Shown: positions 53,232 through 62,322, numbered from the stretch's first letter. The stretch is 64,000 nucleotides of DNA from JBDHHQ01 sp039586035 (GCA_039586035.1 JBDHLD010000002.1:124001-188000), one strand, 5' to 3'. Notes: generated from the letters alone by a model not told the origin. A program made the numbers and translations.

Positions 53232-54545
53232 CTACATGTACCGCTGCCGCCCCCGCATCTTCACCCTCCCCTTCTTCATGAAGCCGTCATAATGCCGGAG
53301 AAGGAGATGCTGCTGTGCCTGCTGCACGGTGTCCAGCGCCACGCCCACGACGATGAGGAGCCCGGTGCCACCGAAGAAGAACGTCTGGATGTTGAAGATG
53401 TCGAAGATCCAGAACGGCAGCAGAGCGATCAACGCCAGGTACACGGAGCCGGGCAGCGTAACCCGCGTCAACACCCGGTCGATGTACTCGGCGGTCCGGG
53501 TCCCGGGCTTCACCCCGGGCACGAAGGCCCCCTGCTTCTTCAGGTTCTCCGCCAGGTCCACCGGATTGAAGATGATGGCCGTGTAGAAGTACGTGAAGAA
53601 CAGGATGAGCAGTCCATACGTGGTGTAATAGAGCCACGTCTGAGGCTGGAACAGATCCGAGATCGTCTGGAGGATCCCCGCACTGGAGAACGCCGCGAGG
53701 GTCCCGGGCACGATAATGAAGGACTGGGCGAAGATGATCGGCATCACGCCGGCCGAGTTGACCCGGATCGGAATGAAGCTCTTCTGGCCCTCTCTGATCC
53801 GGCCCCGTCCCATCACCTTTCGCGGAATCTGGACCGGGATCTTGCGGGCGGCCATGGTCATGGCGGTCACGCCGGCGGTGACGCCGACGATGACGCCCAG
53901 CAGCGCGGCCATGGCGAACACGCCGATCTCTCCGAGCATCACGGCCTCCCACGTCCGGGCCACGGCCGCCGGGAAGCCCTCGATGATCGAGAAGAAGATC
54001 AGCAGCGACATGCCGTTCCCGATGCCGCGCTCGGTGATCTGCTCCCCGAGCCACATGACGAAGATTCCACCCGTGGTCAGGGCCGTCACGGTCGTGAACG
54101 TGAAGCCGAACCCGGGCGTCCGCACGGCGCCGGGGATGCTCTGTAGGAACGCGGAGTAGCCGTATGCCTGGACGATGCACAGCGCCACGGTCGTGTACCG
54201 CGTCCACTGAGTGAGCTTCTTCCGACCTTCGTCCCCCTCCTTCTGGAGCTTCTCGATGGTGGGGAATACCGCGGCCAACAGCTGGAACATGATGCTGGCC
54301 GAGATATAGGGCATGATGCCCAGGGCGAAGATGGTGGCTCGGGAGAGGCCGCCGCCGACGAACATGTCGTACACGCCGAACAGCGTGTTCTGGAGCTGGC
54401 CGAACTGGGCCTGCAGCGCGCCGACGTCGAGGCCGGGCACGGTGATGTGAGCCCCGATCCGGTAGATCAGGAGCATCAGGAGCGTGAAGAGGATCTTCTC
54501 CTTCAGCTCCGGGACTCGAAACAGGTTCGGGATCGGGTTGGCCAT
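53232..54545 (-). CDS. secY: Preprotein translocase channel subunit SecY
   Basis: 437 residues, ten membrane helices. SecY is the central channel of the Sec translocase, used by SecA (31053-34346). Signatures: LMLLIYRIGAHITVPGLD, GIMPYISASIMFQLL (plug and helix 2 region), GERGIGNG-like EQITERGIGNGMSLL, and the TFFFGGTGLLIVVGVALDTV segment. It lies in the spc operon, 6 bp after rplO. The C-terminus is ordinary. Confidence 0.98.
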   Translation of the reverse strand: MANPIPNLFRVPELKEKILFTLLMLLIYRIGAHITVPGLDVGALQAQFGQLQNTLFGVYDMFVGGGLSRATIFALGIMPYISASIMFQLLAAVFPTIEKLQKEGDEGRKKLTQWTRYTTVALCIVQAYGYSAFLQSIPGAVRTPGFGFTFTTVTALTTGGIFVMWLGEQITERGIGNGMSLLIFFSIIEGFPAAVARTWEAVMLGEIGVFAMAALLGVIVGVTAGVTAMTMAARKIPVQIPRKVMGRGRIREGQKSFIPIRVNSAGVMPIIFAQSFIIVPGTLAAFSSAGILQTISDLFQPQTWLYYTTYGLLILFFTYFYTAIIFNPVDLAENLKKQGAFVPGVKPGTRTAEYIDRVLTRVTLPGSVYLALIALLPFWIFDIFNIQTFFFGGTGLLIVVGVALDTVQQAQQHLLLRHYDGFMKKGRVKMRGRQRYM

Positions 54546-54551
54546 CTGCCG

Positions 54552-55010
54552 TTACGACTCGTCGTGGCTGCCGACCACCGACACGCTGCCGCCGGCGGCT
54601 TCGATCTTCGTGCGGGCGCTACCGCTGAACGCGTGAGCGCTGACGTTGAACGCCCGGTCCACGTCACCGACCCCCAGGATCTTCACCGGTAGGCGAAGGG
54701 AGCGGATCAGGCCTCCGGCACGGAGGGCCTTGGGCGTCACGTCCGACACGTCCAGCCGCTCCAGGTCGCGCACGTTGACGACCTGGTATTCGACGCGGTT
54801 CCGGTTCGAGAAGCCCCGCTTCGGGATCCGTCGTTGGAGGGGCATCTGTCCCCCTTCGAACCCGGCGCGCACGCCTCCGCCGCTCCTGGAGTTCTGGCCC
54901 TTCTGCCCTCGCCCCGCCGTCTTGCCGGTGCCCGAGCCCTGGCCCCGGCCCACGCGCTTGCGACTGCGGTGCGAGCCCGCCGGGGGATGAAGGTCGTGTA
55001 GCTCCGCCAT
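54552..55010 (-). CDS. rplO: Large-subunit ribosomal protein uL15
   Basis: 152 residues. MAELHDLHPPAGSHRSRKRV, the Gly-rich GRGQGSGTGKTAGRGQKGQ and FEGGQMPLQRRIPKRGF identify L15, a late-assembling 50S protein. It stands between rpmD (2 bp) and secY. Confidence 0.98.
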   Translation of the reverse strand: MAELHDLHPPAGSHRSRKRVGRGQGSGTGKTAGRGQKGQNSRSGGGVRAGFEGGQMPLQRRIPKRGFSNRNRVEYQVVNVRDLERLDVSDVTPKALRAGGLIRSLRLPVKILGVGDVDRAFNVSAHAFSGSARTKIEAAGGSVSVVGSHDES

Positions 55011-55012
55011 CT

Positions 55013-55213
55013 CTATTCCTCGATCTCGTTGACGCTGACCAGGTGCTCCACCTGGGCGATCATCCCTCGAATCGCCGGGCTGTCCTCCTGCACGACGGAC
55101 TGCTGGTGCCGTCGGATTCCGAGGGCTCGCAGCGTCCGACGATGCTTGGTCGGCCGGCCTATGCCGCTCCGTACCTGCTTGATCTCCAGCTTCTTCACCT
55201 TCTTCTTAGCCAC
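55013..55213 (-). CDS. rpmD: Large-subunit ribosomal protein uL30
   Basis: 66 residues. LEIKQVRSGIGRPTKHRRTL and ALGIRRHQQSVVQEDSPAIR match L30. It overlaps the end of rpsE by eight bases. uL30 is absent from some lineages, so its presence is mildly informative. Confidence 0.97.
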   Translation of the reverse strand: MAKKKVKKLEIKQVRSGIGRPTKHRRTLRALGIRRHQQSVVQEDSPAIRGMIAQVEHLVSVNEIEE

Positions 55214-55727
55214 CGTACACTCCCAGCTCCTCGACGGACACGCCTCGCTCCCTCGCCGCCTGCTCGGCGGTCACGAGGTTGGTGAGGCCGTTCATCGTCG
55301 CCCGGACCACGTTGATGGGGTTGTTGGTGCCCAGGCTCTTGGTGAGGACGTCGGTGATCCCCGCCGCTTCGACCACCGCTCGGACGGGCCCACCGGCGAT
55401 GACTCCCGTACCGGGCGCCGCCGGCCTGAGCAGCACTCGGCCCGCACCCCACTCCCCCACGATGTCGTGCGGGATCGTCCCGTTGGTGACGGGGACCGCG
55501 ACCATGTCCCTACGGGCCCGCTCGAAGGCCTTCCGAATCGCTTCGGCTACCTCGCTGGCCTTCGCGAGACCGATGCCTACCCGACCGGCCTGGTCCCCCA
55601 CGGAGACCAGCGCGGTGAAGGAGAAGCGCCGGCCGCCCTTGACCACCTTGGCGACGCGGTTGATGTGGATGACGTTCTCGGCCTGTTCGCTGTCGCGACC
55701 CCGGCCCCCCCTGCTGTCTCTAGCCAT
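55206..55727 (-). CDS. rpsE: Small-subunit ribosomal protein uS5
   Basis: 173 residues. INRVAKVVKGGRRFSFTALV and GIGLAKASEVAEAIRKAFERA are the S5 double-stranded-RNA-binding domain; the C-terminal domain has VRAVVEAAGITDVLTKSLGT. It acts at the mRNA entry channel and in decoding accuracy. Confidence 0.98.
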   Translation of the reverse strand: MARDSRGGRGRDSEQAENVIHINRVAKVVKGGRRFSFTALVSVGDQAGRVGIGLAKASEVAEAIRKAFERARRDMVAVPVTNGTIPHDIVGEWGAGRVLLRPAAPGTGVIAGGPVRAVVEAAGITDVLTKSLGTNNPINVVRATMNGLTNLVTAEQAARERGVSVEELGVYGG

Positions 55728-56104
55728 TAGAAATTGAGCCCTCCCTCACGGGCACCCTCCGCAAAAGCCTGAACCCGGCCGTGGTATCTGTAGCCACCCC
55801 GGTCGAAGACGACGTGCTCGATCCCCTTCTCCTTCGCCCGCTCGGCGAGGAGCTTCCCCGCAGCGCGCGCCCGTTGTATCTGCCGATGCTCGTCCTCGAG
55901 CTCCAGCTCTCTGAGCTGCGGGGCCCGCGTCGAAACGCCCACGAGCGTCTGCGACGCGTCGTCGTCGACGATCTGGCCCTCCATGTGCTTCAGGGAGCGG
56001 AACACCACGAGGCGGGGACGCGTGGCGGAGCCGGAGATCCGCTTCCGGATGCTCGTCTTCCTACGAGCACGACGGAGCTGACGGGGGTTGGTATTTCGCG
56101 ACAT
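55727..56104 (-). CDS. rplR: Large-subunit ribosomal protein uL18
   Basis: 125 residues. RKTSIRKRISGSATRPRLVV, FRSLKHMEGQIVDDDA and VFDRGGYRYHGRVQAFAEGA identify L18, which binds 5S rRNA in the central protuberance. Its stop overlaps the rpsE start by one base. Confidence 0.98.
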   Translation of the reverse strand: MSRNTNPRQLRRARRKTSIRKRISGSATRPRLVVFRSLKHMEGQIVDDDASQTLVGVSTRAPQLRELELEDEHRQIQRARAAGKLLAERAKEKGIEHVVFDRGGYRYHGRVQAFAEGAREGGLNF

Positions 56105-56176
56105 CTGGACTTCCTGGATTCCTGACCCGTTTCTAGAGCCCGCCGCGCCCGCCGTGGGCGCGGCATCGGTTATTCG

Positions 56177-56716
56177 TTAGGCGCCGGCCGTCTTCCCGGC
56201 CTTGCGACGCACGTGCTCGCCCTGGTACCGCACGCCCTTGCCCTTGTAGGGCTCCGGCGGCCGGAACGCGCGGATCTCGGCAGCCACCTGACCGACGAGC
56301 TGCTTGTCGATGCCTTCGACGGTCACCTGGGTCGGCTGGGGCACCTCCAGGCTCACGCCTGCCGGCGCATCGTACTGGATCGGGTGGGAGAAGCCGAGCT
56401 GGAGGTGCACTCCCTTGCCCTTCTTTTCCGCCCGGTACCCCACGCCCACGATCTCCAACGTCTTCCTGTACCCGTTGGTCACGCCCTCGACCATGTTCGC
56501 CACCAGGGTCCGGCTCAAGCCGTGGAGCGCCCGATGGTTCGACTGGTCCGAGGGACGGCTCACCACGACCTGGCCGTCGTCCACCTTCGCCGTGATCTCC
56601 TTGGGGAGCCTCTGCGTGAGCTCTCCCTTGGGACCCTTCACGGTGACGTGGACGCCGTCGATCGTGACGGTGACGCCGCTGGGGACCGGAACGGGTTGTC
56701 TGCCAATTCTCGACAT
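56177..56716 (-). CDS. rplF: Large-subunit ribosomal protein uL6
   Basis: 179 residues, two L6 domains. MSRIGRQPVPVPSGVTVTID at the start and the C-terminal EIRAFRPPEPYKGKGVRYQG motif are diagnostic. It lies near the factor-binding site of the 50S. Confidence 0.98.
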   Translation of the reverse strand: MSRIGRQPVPVPSGVTVTIDGVHVTVKGPKGELTQRLPKEITAKVDDGQVVVSRPSDQSNHRALHGLSRTLVANMVEGVTNGYRKTLEIVGVGYRAEKKGKGVHLQLGFSHPIQYDAPAGVSLEVPQPTQVTVEGIDKQLVGQVAAEIRAFRPPEPYKGKGVRYQGEHVRRKAGKTAGA

Positions 56717-56725
56717 GATCAGTCT

Positions 56726-57118
56726 CTACCAGACGATTGCCATCAGCTCACCGCCCACGCCTTCGTTGCGGGCGGATCGGTCGGACAACAGGCCGCGCGA
56801 CGTGGACAGGATGGCCATGCCCAGTCCGTTTCGGACCCGGGGGATCTCGTCGACGCCTACGTAGTGCCGCCGTCCGGGGCGAGAAACCCGCTCGATGTGC
56901 CGGATGAGCGGTGCCCCGTCGTGGTATTTCAGGTACACGCGCAGCACGCCGAAACGACCGTCGTCCAGCACCTTGTGGTCAAAAACGAAATGGTTGTCGG
57001 CCAACAGCTTGGCCATCTCCACCTTCACCTTCGAAACCGGCATGTCCACCCACCGGTGGCCGGCCGTCCCGGCGTTCCGGATGCGCGTGAGCAGGTCGGC
57101 GATCGGGTCGGTCATCAT
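56726..57118 (-). CDS. rpsH: Small-subunit ribosomal protein uS8
   Basis: 130 residues. MTDPIADLLTRIRNAG near the start and the C-terminal GLGMAILSTSRGLLSDRSAR are the S8 signatures. It binds 16S rRNA helix 21 and, in E. coli, represses the spc operon by binding the rplE region; no such site was verified here. Confidence 0.98.
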   Translation of the reverse strand: MMTDPIADLLTRIRNAGTAGHRWVDMPVSKVKVEMAKLLADNHFVFDHKVLDDGRFGVLRVYLKYHDGAPLIRHIERVSRPGRRHYVGVDEIPRVRNGLGMAILSTSRGLLSDRSARNEGVGGELMAIVW

Positions 57119-57133
57119 AGGGAATTCGGTCCT

Positions 57134-57319
57134 TTACCAGCTTGACTTGCGCACGCCCGGAATCTCACCCCGAAGCGCCATCTCCCGGAAGCAGATCCGG
57201 CAAAGGCCGAACTTCCGGATGTAGGCCCGGGGCCGCCCGCAGCGACCACAACGGTTCACCTTGCGCGCCGAGAACTTGGGCTCGCGATTCGCCTTTTCGA
57301 TCAACGCCTTCTTGGCCAT
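57134..57319 (-). CDS. rpsN: Small-subunit ribosomal protein uS14, zinc-binding (type Z)
   Basis: 61 residues. The short, zinc-containing form: NRCGRCGRPRAYIRKFGLCR then ICFREMALRGEIPGVRKSSW, with CxxC...CxxC. Type Z S14 depends on zinc, in contrast to the longer C-minus form of E. coli. Confidence 0.98.
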   Translation of the reverse strand: MAKKALIEKANREPKFSARKVNRCGRCGRPRAYIRKFGLCRICFREMALRGEIPGVRKSSW

Positions 57320-57363
57320 TCAACCCTCGTGCGGAATGCGTGCGCTTGGGACGTCGCGCATCG

Positions 57364-57951
57364 TCAGTTTGCTGCCCCGCCGATCACCACGGGGACCTCG
57401 CCGCGGAACGGAAACCCCATCTCTCTCAGGAGCGCGTAGGCCTCGTCGTCCTTGTCGGTGCTGGTCACGATCGTGATGTCCATGCCGTGGATCTTGTTCA
57501 CGCGGTCGTAATCGATCTCCGGGAAGATGATCTGTTCCCGAATGCCCATCGTATAGTTGCCACGCCCGTCGAACGAGCGCGTGGGCAGGCCCCGGAAGTC
57601 GCGGATACGCGGGATGGCCACGCTCACGAGCCGATCCAGAAACTCGTACATGCGCGTCCGCCGGAGCGTGACCGAAGCTCCCACTGGCATACCTTCGCGC
57701 AGCGAGAAATTCGAGATGGCCCGGCGCGCCCTCGTTACGACGGGACGCTGCCCGGAGATGATGCCCAGCTCGTTGACCACGCTGTCCAACAGCTTCTGGT
57801 TCTTCGACGCCTCGCCCACGCCCACGTTCAGGACGACCTTGGTTACCCGCGGTACCTGGTGCGGGTTGCCGTAGCCGAACTGGTCCGTCAGCGCAGGCGC
57901 TACGTGGTCTTTGTAGTGTAGTTTCAGTCGCGATTCCATTTGACCCATCAT
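57364..57951 (-). CDS. rplE: Large-subunit ribosomal protein uL5
   Basis: 195 residues. YGNPHQVPRVTKVVLNVGVG and RALRARR-like QRPVVTRARRAISNFSLREG are L5 signatures. It binds 5S rRNA and touches the P-site tRNA. It is slightly longer at the N-terminus than E. coli L5 (179). Confidence 0.98.
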   Translation of the reverse strand: MMGQMESRLKLHYKDHVAPALTDQFGYGNPHQVPRVTKVVLNVGVGEASKNQKLLDSVVNELGIISGQRPVVTRARRAISNFSLREGMPVGASVTLRRTRMYEFLDRLVSVAIPRIRDFRGLPTRSFDGRGNYTMGIREQIIFPEIDYDRVNKIHGMDITIVTSTDKDDEAYALLREMGFPFRGEVPVVIGGAAN

Positions 57952-58009
57952 CCGTGCTACCAGTCCGTTCCGTTCCGGACGTCCGGCAATCTGTTGTCGA
58001 CGTGCACCT

Positions 58010-58348
58010 CTATGGGACCGGGATCGGGTTCCCGGTCTTCACGGCGATTCTCTCCTTGGTACCGTCGGCCTCGAGCCGCATGCGAACCCGACTCGCGTCA
58101 TCCGACGCCGGGTCGACGAGCATGACGTTGGAGATGTGGATGGGCGCCTCGAAGGTCATGATCCCACCCTCGGGGTTCGCCTGGGAGGGACGCTCATGCC
58201 GCTTCCGCATGTTCACGCCCTCGACCACCACTCGGCTCTTGTCACGCAGCACCCTCAGTACCGTGCCCTCCATGTCCCGGAAGTTGCCGCGGATCACCCG
58301 CACGCGGTCGCCCTTCACGATCCGGAACTTGGGCGTCTTCTTCGCCAT
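58010..58348 (-). CDS. rplX: Large-subunit ribosomal protein uL24
   Basis: 112 residues. The KOW motif is FRIVKGDRVRVIRGNFRDME, followed by VVVEGVNMRKRHERPSQANP. L24 initiates 50S assembly and sits at the tunnel exit. It directly abuts rplN. Confidence 0.98.
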   Translation of the reverse strand: MAKKTPKFRIVKGDRVRVIRGNFRDMEGTVLRVLRDKSRVVVEGVNMRKRHERPSQANPEGGIMTFEAPIHISNVMLVDPASDDASRVRMRLEADGTKERIAVKTGNPIPVP

Positions 58349-58717
58349 CTACAGAACCTCTGGTGCGAGTGAGACGATCTTCATGTACCGCTTCTCGCGG
58401 AGCTCCCGACCGACCGGCCCGAAGATGCGCGTGCCACGGGGCTCGCCCTGGGGGCTGATCAGCACCGCCGCGTTGTCGTCGAACCGGATGTACGAACCGT
58501 CCCGGCGGCGCACCTCCTTGGCGGTCCTCACGACGACGGCCTCAGCGACCTCGCCCTTCTTCACGCCGGCATTGGGGATGGCGTCCTTGATGGTGACCAC
58601 CACCCGATCGCCCACCCTGGCGTACCGCCGGCCGGAGCCGCCGAGCACACGGATGCAAAGCGCTTTCTTCGCGCCCGTGTTGTCGGCGATCCTGAGCATC
58701 GACTCCTGCTGAATCAT
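58349..58717 (-). CDS. rplN: Large-subunit ribosomal protein uL14
   Basis: 122 residues. MIQQESMLRIADNTGAKKAL and the FDDNAAVLISPQGEPRGTRI motif are universal in L14. It forms an intersubunit bridge. First gene of the spc operon in the usual order. Confidence 0.98.
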   Translation of the reverse strand: MIQQESMLRIADNTGAKKALCIRVLGGSGRRYARVGDRVVVTIKDAIPNAGVKKGEVAEAVVVRTAKEVRRRDGSYIRFDDNAAVLISPQGEPRGTRIFGPVGRELREKRYMKIVSLAPEVL

Positions 58718-58735
58718 TGATCTCTCCCTGGAGCG

Positions 58736-59026
58736 CTACTCAGGCCGCTCGAGCAGCTCCACGACCCGCCAACGCTTGAGCTTCGACAGCGGCCGGGTCT
58801 CCATGATCCGGACCACGTCTCCAACCCGATACTCGTTGGCCTCGTCGTGGGCGTGGTACTTGGTCGACCGCTTCACCTGCTTCCGGTAAAGCGGATGGGC
58901 GAACTGCCGCTCGACTTGCACGACCACCGTCTTGTCGCCTCGGTCGCTCACCACCCGGCCCGTCCGGGTCTTGCGGCGACTACGCGGCTCGGCGCTGGTG
59001 CCTTGCTCCTGCTGTTCTTCGGTCAT
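58736..59026 (-). CDS. rpsQ: Small-subunit ribosomal protein uS17
   Basis: 96 residues from the ATG at 59024-59026; the frame extends 16 codons upstream into rpmC but that start is less likely. RKTRTGRVVSDRGDKTVVVQ and YHAHDEANEYRVGDVVRIME identify S17, a primary 16S-binding protein. The N-terminal ~15 residues are a Glu/Gln-rich extension. Confidence 0.96.
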   Translation of the reverse strand: MTEEQQEQGTSAEPRSRRKTRTGRVVSDRGDKTVVVQVERQFAHPLYRKQVKRSTKYHAHDEANEYRVGDVVRIMETRPLSKLKRWRVVELLERPE

Positions 59027-59045
59027 CGGCGTCTTCTGCTCTCGT

Positions 59046-59252
59046 TCAGCTATCAGCCGCGAGCTGCCGCTCACGAAGGATCGTCTTCAGGCGGGCCACG
59101 TCGCGGCGGAGCACCCTGAGCAAGCTCGGGTTCTCCAACTCCATCGTGGCGCTACGGAACCGCAGTCGGAACAGCTCGTCCTTCAGCTCCCCGATCCGGA
59201 TCTCGATCTCGTTGTCATCCCACTCCCGGATGTCTTCAGACTTCAAGGTCAT
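59046..59252 (-). CDS. rpmC: Large-subunit ribosomal protein uL29
   Basis: 68 residues. IRIGELKDELFRLRFRSATM and NPSLLRVLRRDVARLKTILR are the helical hairpin signatures of L29, which lies near the tunnel exit. It is 3 bp after rplP. Confidence 0.97.
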   Translation of the reverse strand: MTLKSEDIREWDDNEIEIRIGELKDELFRLRFRSATMELENPSLLRVLRRDVARLKTILRERQLAADS

Positions 59253-59255
59253 GGC

Positions 59256-59678
59256 CTACACTCCCAACTGCCGGTCGCGCACCACGAAGCGCGTCTTGAT
59301 GGGCAACTTCGCGGCAGCCAGCTCCATGGCCCGCTGCGCGATGGACTCCGGCACGCCCTCCAGCTCGAACATGATCCGACCGGGCTTCACCACGGCGACC
59401 CACTTCTCCGGGTTCCCCTTCCCCTTCCCCATGCGGGTCTCGGCCGGCTTCTGGGTGATGGGCTTGTCGGGGAAGATACGGATCCAGACCTTGCCGCCAC
59501 GCTTGATGTGCCGCGTCATCGCGACACGCGCCGCCTCGATCTGCCGGTTGGAGATCCAGGCCGGCTCCGTGGCTTGCAGGCCGTACTCTCCGAACGAGAC
59601 CTTGCTCCCCCGGTGAGCCAGACCCCTCATCTTGCCTTTGAAGGTCTTGCGGTGTTTTACTCGCTTCGGCGCTAGCAT
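59256..59678 (-). CDS. rplP: Large-subunit ribosomal protein uL16
   Basis: 140 residues. MLAPKRVKHRKTFKGKMRGL and WIRIFPDKPITQKPAETRMG with GKGNPEKWVAVVKPGRIMFE are L16 signatures. It organises the peptidyl-transferase centre and A site. Confidence 0.98.
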   Translation of the reverse strand: MLAPKRVKHRKTFKGKMRGLAHRGSKVSFGEYGLQATEPAWISNRQIEAARVAMTRHIKRGGKVWIRIFPDKPITQKPAETRMGKGKGNPEKWVAVVKPGRIMFELEGVPESIAQRAMELAAAKLPIKTRFVVRDRQLGV

Positions 59679-59705
59679 TGCTCTCTACCGTTCGTTCGTC
59701 GTGGC

Positions 59706-60380
59706 TCAGCGCTTGGCCGAGCCGCCACCGGCCGAATACGTGCGGCCCTGCCGCTCGTCGACGACCTCTCCTTTGAAGATCCAGCACTTCACGCCGACGG
59801 TACCGTACGTCGTCTTCGCCGTGTGCTGTGCATAGTCGATGTCCGCCCGCAGCGTGTGGAGCGGGACCCGGCCCTCGTTGTACCCCTCGGTTCTCGCGAT
59901 CTCGGCCCCGCCCAGACGACCACTGCACTGGATCTTGATGCCCTCTGCCCCGGCTCGAATCGCCGACTGGACGGCCCGCTTCATGGCCCGGCGGAAGGAG
60001 ATGCGCTGCCTCAGCTGGTGGGCCACGCTCTCGGCCACGAGGCCCGCGTCGATCTCGGGTCGCTTGATCTCCTCGACGTTGATGGAGACCTCCGACGAGG
60101 TCAGGACGCTGAGCTCGTCGCGCAGCTTGTCGACCTCGGCGCCGCGCTTGCCGATGACCACGCCAGGCCGTGCCGTGTGCATCGTCACCACGATCTTCGA
60201 CGGCTTGCGCTCGATGTCCACGCTGGACACGGCGGCATGCTGCATACGGCGGCTGAGGTACTTCCGGATCGTCTCGTCCTCCTTGAGGAGGCGAGGGAAG
60301 TCCCGCTCGGCGTACCAGCGTGACTTCCAGTCCTTCACGACACCGAGCCTGAATCCGTACGGATGCGTCTTCTGTCCCAT
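59706..60380 (-). CDS. rpsC: Small-subunit ribosomal protein uS3
   Basis: 224 residues. MGQKTHPYGFRLGVVKDWKS, the KH domain (VVIGKRGAEVDKLRDEL) and the C-terminal domain (GRLGGAEIARTEGYNEGRVP) are complete. It helps unwind mRNA at the entry channel. Confidence 0.98.
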   Translation of the reverse strand: MGQKTHPYGFRLGVVKDWKSRWYAERDFPRLLKEDETIRKYLSRRMQHAAVSSVDIERKPSKIVVTMHTARPGVVIGKRGAEVDKLRDELSVLTSSEVSINVEEIKRPEIDAGLVAESVAHQLRQRISFRRAMKRAVQSAIRAGAEGIKIQCSGRLGGAEIARTEGYNEGRVPLHTLRADIDYAQHTAKTTYGTVGVKCWIFKGEVVDERQGRTYSAGGGSAKR

Positions 60381-60439
60381 CCAGTCTTTCTCCTGGCGCG
60401 GGCGGTCACGGTTGGACCGCCTGCATCGCGAGTCCCTTC

Positions 60440-60790
60440 CTAGTCCCTGTTTCCGACGACCACGGTGATGTGGCTCGTGCGCCGGCGCCGTGGCGCGGCG
60501 CGACCCATGGCCGCGGCCCGCCAGCGCCGGTAGGTGGGTCCTTCGTCCACGAACGCTTGGTTCACGAAGAGCTCGTCGACGTCCAGCACGTCGCCCTGTT
60601 CCTCGGCCTTGTTCTGGGCGTTGGCGACGGCCGACCGGAGCGTCTTACCCACGGGGTCCGCTGCCGCCTTCTTCGAGTGGCGCAGGAGCCCGTAGGCTTC
60701 GTTCACCGAGCGGCCGCGGATCTGGTCCACGACCAAGCGGACCTTCCGCGGGCTCATGCGGATCTGCTTGGCTACGGCCTTGGCAGTCAT
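60440..60790 (-). CDS. rplV: Large-subunit ribosomal protein uL22
   Basis: 116 residues from the ATG at 60788-60790 (GAGAGAAG upstream); the longer frame upstream is not L22-like. AKQIRMSPRKVRLVVDQIRG, SAVANAQNK and the RAAPRRRRTSHITVVV hairpin region identify L22. Its extended loop lines the exit tunnel. Confidence 0.97.
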   Translation of the reverse strand: MTAKAVAKQIRMSPRKVRLVVDQIRGRSVNEAYGLLRHSKKAAADPVGKTLRSAVANAQNKAEEQGDVLDVDELFVNQAFVDEGPTYRRWRAAAMGRAAPRRRRTSHITVVVGNRD

Positions 60791-60809
60791 CTCTTCTCTC
60801 GCCTCTCGC

Positions 60810-61097
60810 TCAGCGTGCCCGTGACCGCTTGTCGGCCAGCTTGCCGCCGTGTCCTCTGAACAGCCGCGTGGGCGCGAACTCACCGAGCTTGTGGCCCACC
60901 ATGTTCTCCGTGATGTACACGGGGATGAACTTGTTCCCGTTGTGGACCGCGATCGTGTGCCCCACGAAATCCGGCGAGATGGTGGACGCCCGCGACCAGG
61001 TCTTGATGACCTTTCTCTCGTTCCGGGAGTTCATCACCTCGACTTTCTCGAGGAGGCGATCGTCGATGTAGGGTCCCTTGCTGACGCTACGCGGCAT
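60810..61097 (-). CDS. rpsS: Small-subunit ribosomal protein uS19
   Basis: 95 residues. MPRSVSKGPYIDDRLLEKVE and the FVGHTIAVHNGNKFIPVYIT motif are diagnostic of S19, a head protein of the 30S. Confidence 0.98.
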   Translation of the reverse strand: MPRSVSKGPYIDDRLLEKVEVMNSRNERKVIKTWSRASTISPDFVGHTIAVHNGNKFIPVYITENMVGHKLGEFAPTRLFRGHGGKLADKRSRAR

Positions 61098-61157
61098 TCG
61101 AACCTCTGGGTTGCCGTACCGGGTCTGCCCGGCGCTCGCTGACGCCGGGACGGGGCA

Positions 61158-62000
61158 TCAAGACTTCGTGGCCTTGCCCCGCTTCCGACCGCGGACGATG
61201 TACTTGCTCGATTCCTTCTTCTTCTTCCGTGTCTTCTTGCCTTCGGGCTTGCCCCAGGGCGAGACCGGCGGACGGCCGCCCGAGGCCCGACCTTCACCGC
61301 CACCGAGGGGGTGATCCACCGGGTTCATGGCCACGCCCCGGACCTTCGGCCGCCGTCCGCGCCACCGGTTGGCGCCGGCCTTGCCCAGCGTGCGGAGCTC
61401 GTGGTCCGTGTTGCCGACCTGACCGATGGTCGCCATGCACTCCTTGCGGACGCGACGAACCTCCGTAGACGGCAACCGGAGCGTCACGTAGTCGCCCTCC
61501 TTGGCCACGATCTGGACCCCGGCGCCCGCGGAGCGAGCCATCTGGCCGCCCTTTCCGGGCTTCAACTCCACGTTGTGGACGGTCGTGCCCAGCGGGATGC
61601 GCTCCATGGGCAAGGCGTTGCCGACCCGGATGTCGGCTTCGGACCCAGCGTTCACCACCGAGCCCACGGCCAGCCCACGGGGGTGGAGGATGTACCGCTT
61701 CTCTCCGTCCTCGTAGTGGATCAGCGCGATGTTGGCGCTGCGGTTGGGATCGTATTCGATCTCCGCCACATGACCGATGACGCCGATCTTGTCCCGCCTG
61801 AAGTCGATACGGCGGTACTTGCGCTTGTGCCCTCCACCTCGGCGACGCAGGGTGATGCGGCCGTGGTGGTTTCGTCCTCCGGACCCCTTCAGGGACTCGG
61901 TGAGAGACTTCTCCGGTCCCTTCCGCGTGATGTCGCTTCCGGCCGTGACCGAGCGGAAGCGGCTCCCGGGGGTTACGGGCTTGAATCGCTTGAGTGGCAT
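61158..62000 (-). CDS. rplB: Large-subunit ribosomal protein uL2
   Basis: 280 residues. GRNHHGRITLRRRGGGHKRK, the central LHPRGLAVGSVVNAGSEADI and the C-terminal GVAMNPVDHPLGGGEGRASG, which holds the conserved histidine near the peptidyl-transferase centre, are all intact. Confidence 0.99.
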   Translation of the reverse strand: MPLKRFKPVTPGSRFRSVTAGSDITRKGPEKSLTESLKGSGGRNHHGRITLRRRGGGHKRKYRRIDFRRDKIGVIGHVAEIEYDPNRSANIALIHYEDGEKRYILHPRGLAVGSVVNAGSEADIRVGNALPMERIPLGTTVHNVELKPGKGGQMARSAGAGVQIVAKEGDYVTLRLPSTEVRRVRKECMATIGQVGNTDHELRTLGKAGANRWRGRRPKVRGVAMNPVDHPLGGGEGRASGGRPPVSPWGKPEGKKTRKKKKESSKYIVRGRKRGKATKS

Positions 62001-62010
62001 CGCTGTTTCC

Positions 62011-62322
62011 TCAGCCCATCTCGTAGAGCTCGATGGTGTCGCCCTCGGACAGCTTCACGACGGCCTTCTTGAAGGACGCTCGCCGGCCGATGTTCCAGTT
62101 CTTGGCAAGGTGCCCGAGGAACGCCCGCCGGGCCTTGCCAGGGTAGCGCATGGTCCGCACGTCTTTGACCGTGACGTCCCACAGGGATTCGACGGCCCGG
62201 GCGATATCGATCTTGTTCGCCCGTTCGTTCACGATGAAGGTGTAGACGTTCTCGTCGCCCATCTGCGCGGTGGACTTCTCCGTCACCACCGGACTGACGA
62301 TGATCTCGTGGGCGCTACGCAT
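62011..62322 (-). CDS. rplW: Large-subunit ribosomal protein uL23
   Basis: 103 residues from the ATG at 62320-62322, which overlaps the rplD stop by eight bases. AHEIIVSPVVTEKS and YTFIVNERANKIDIARAVES identify L23, the docking site for trigger factor and SRP at the exit tunnel. Confidence 0.97.
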   Translation of the reverse strand: MRSAHEIIVSPVVTEKSTAQMGDENVYTFIVNERANKIDIARAVESLWDVTVKDVRTMRYPGKARRAFLGHLAKNWNIGRRASFKKAVVKLSEGDTIELYEMG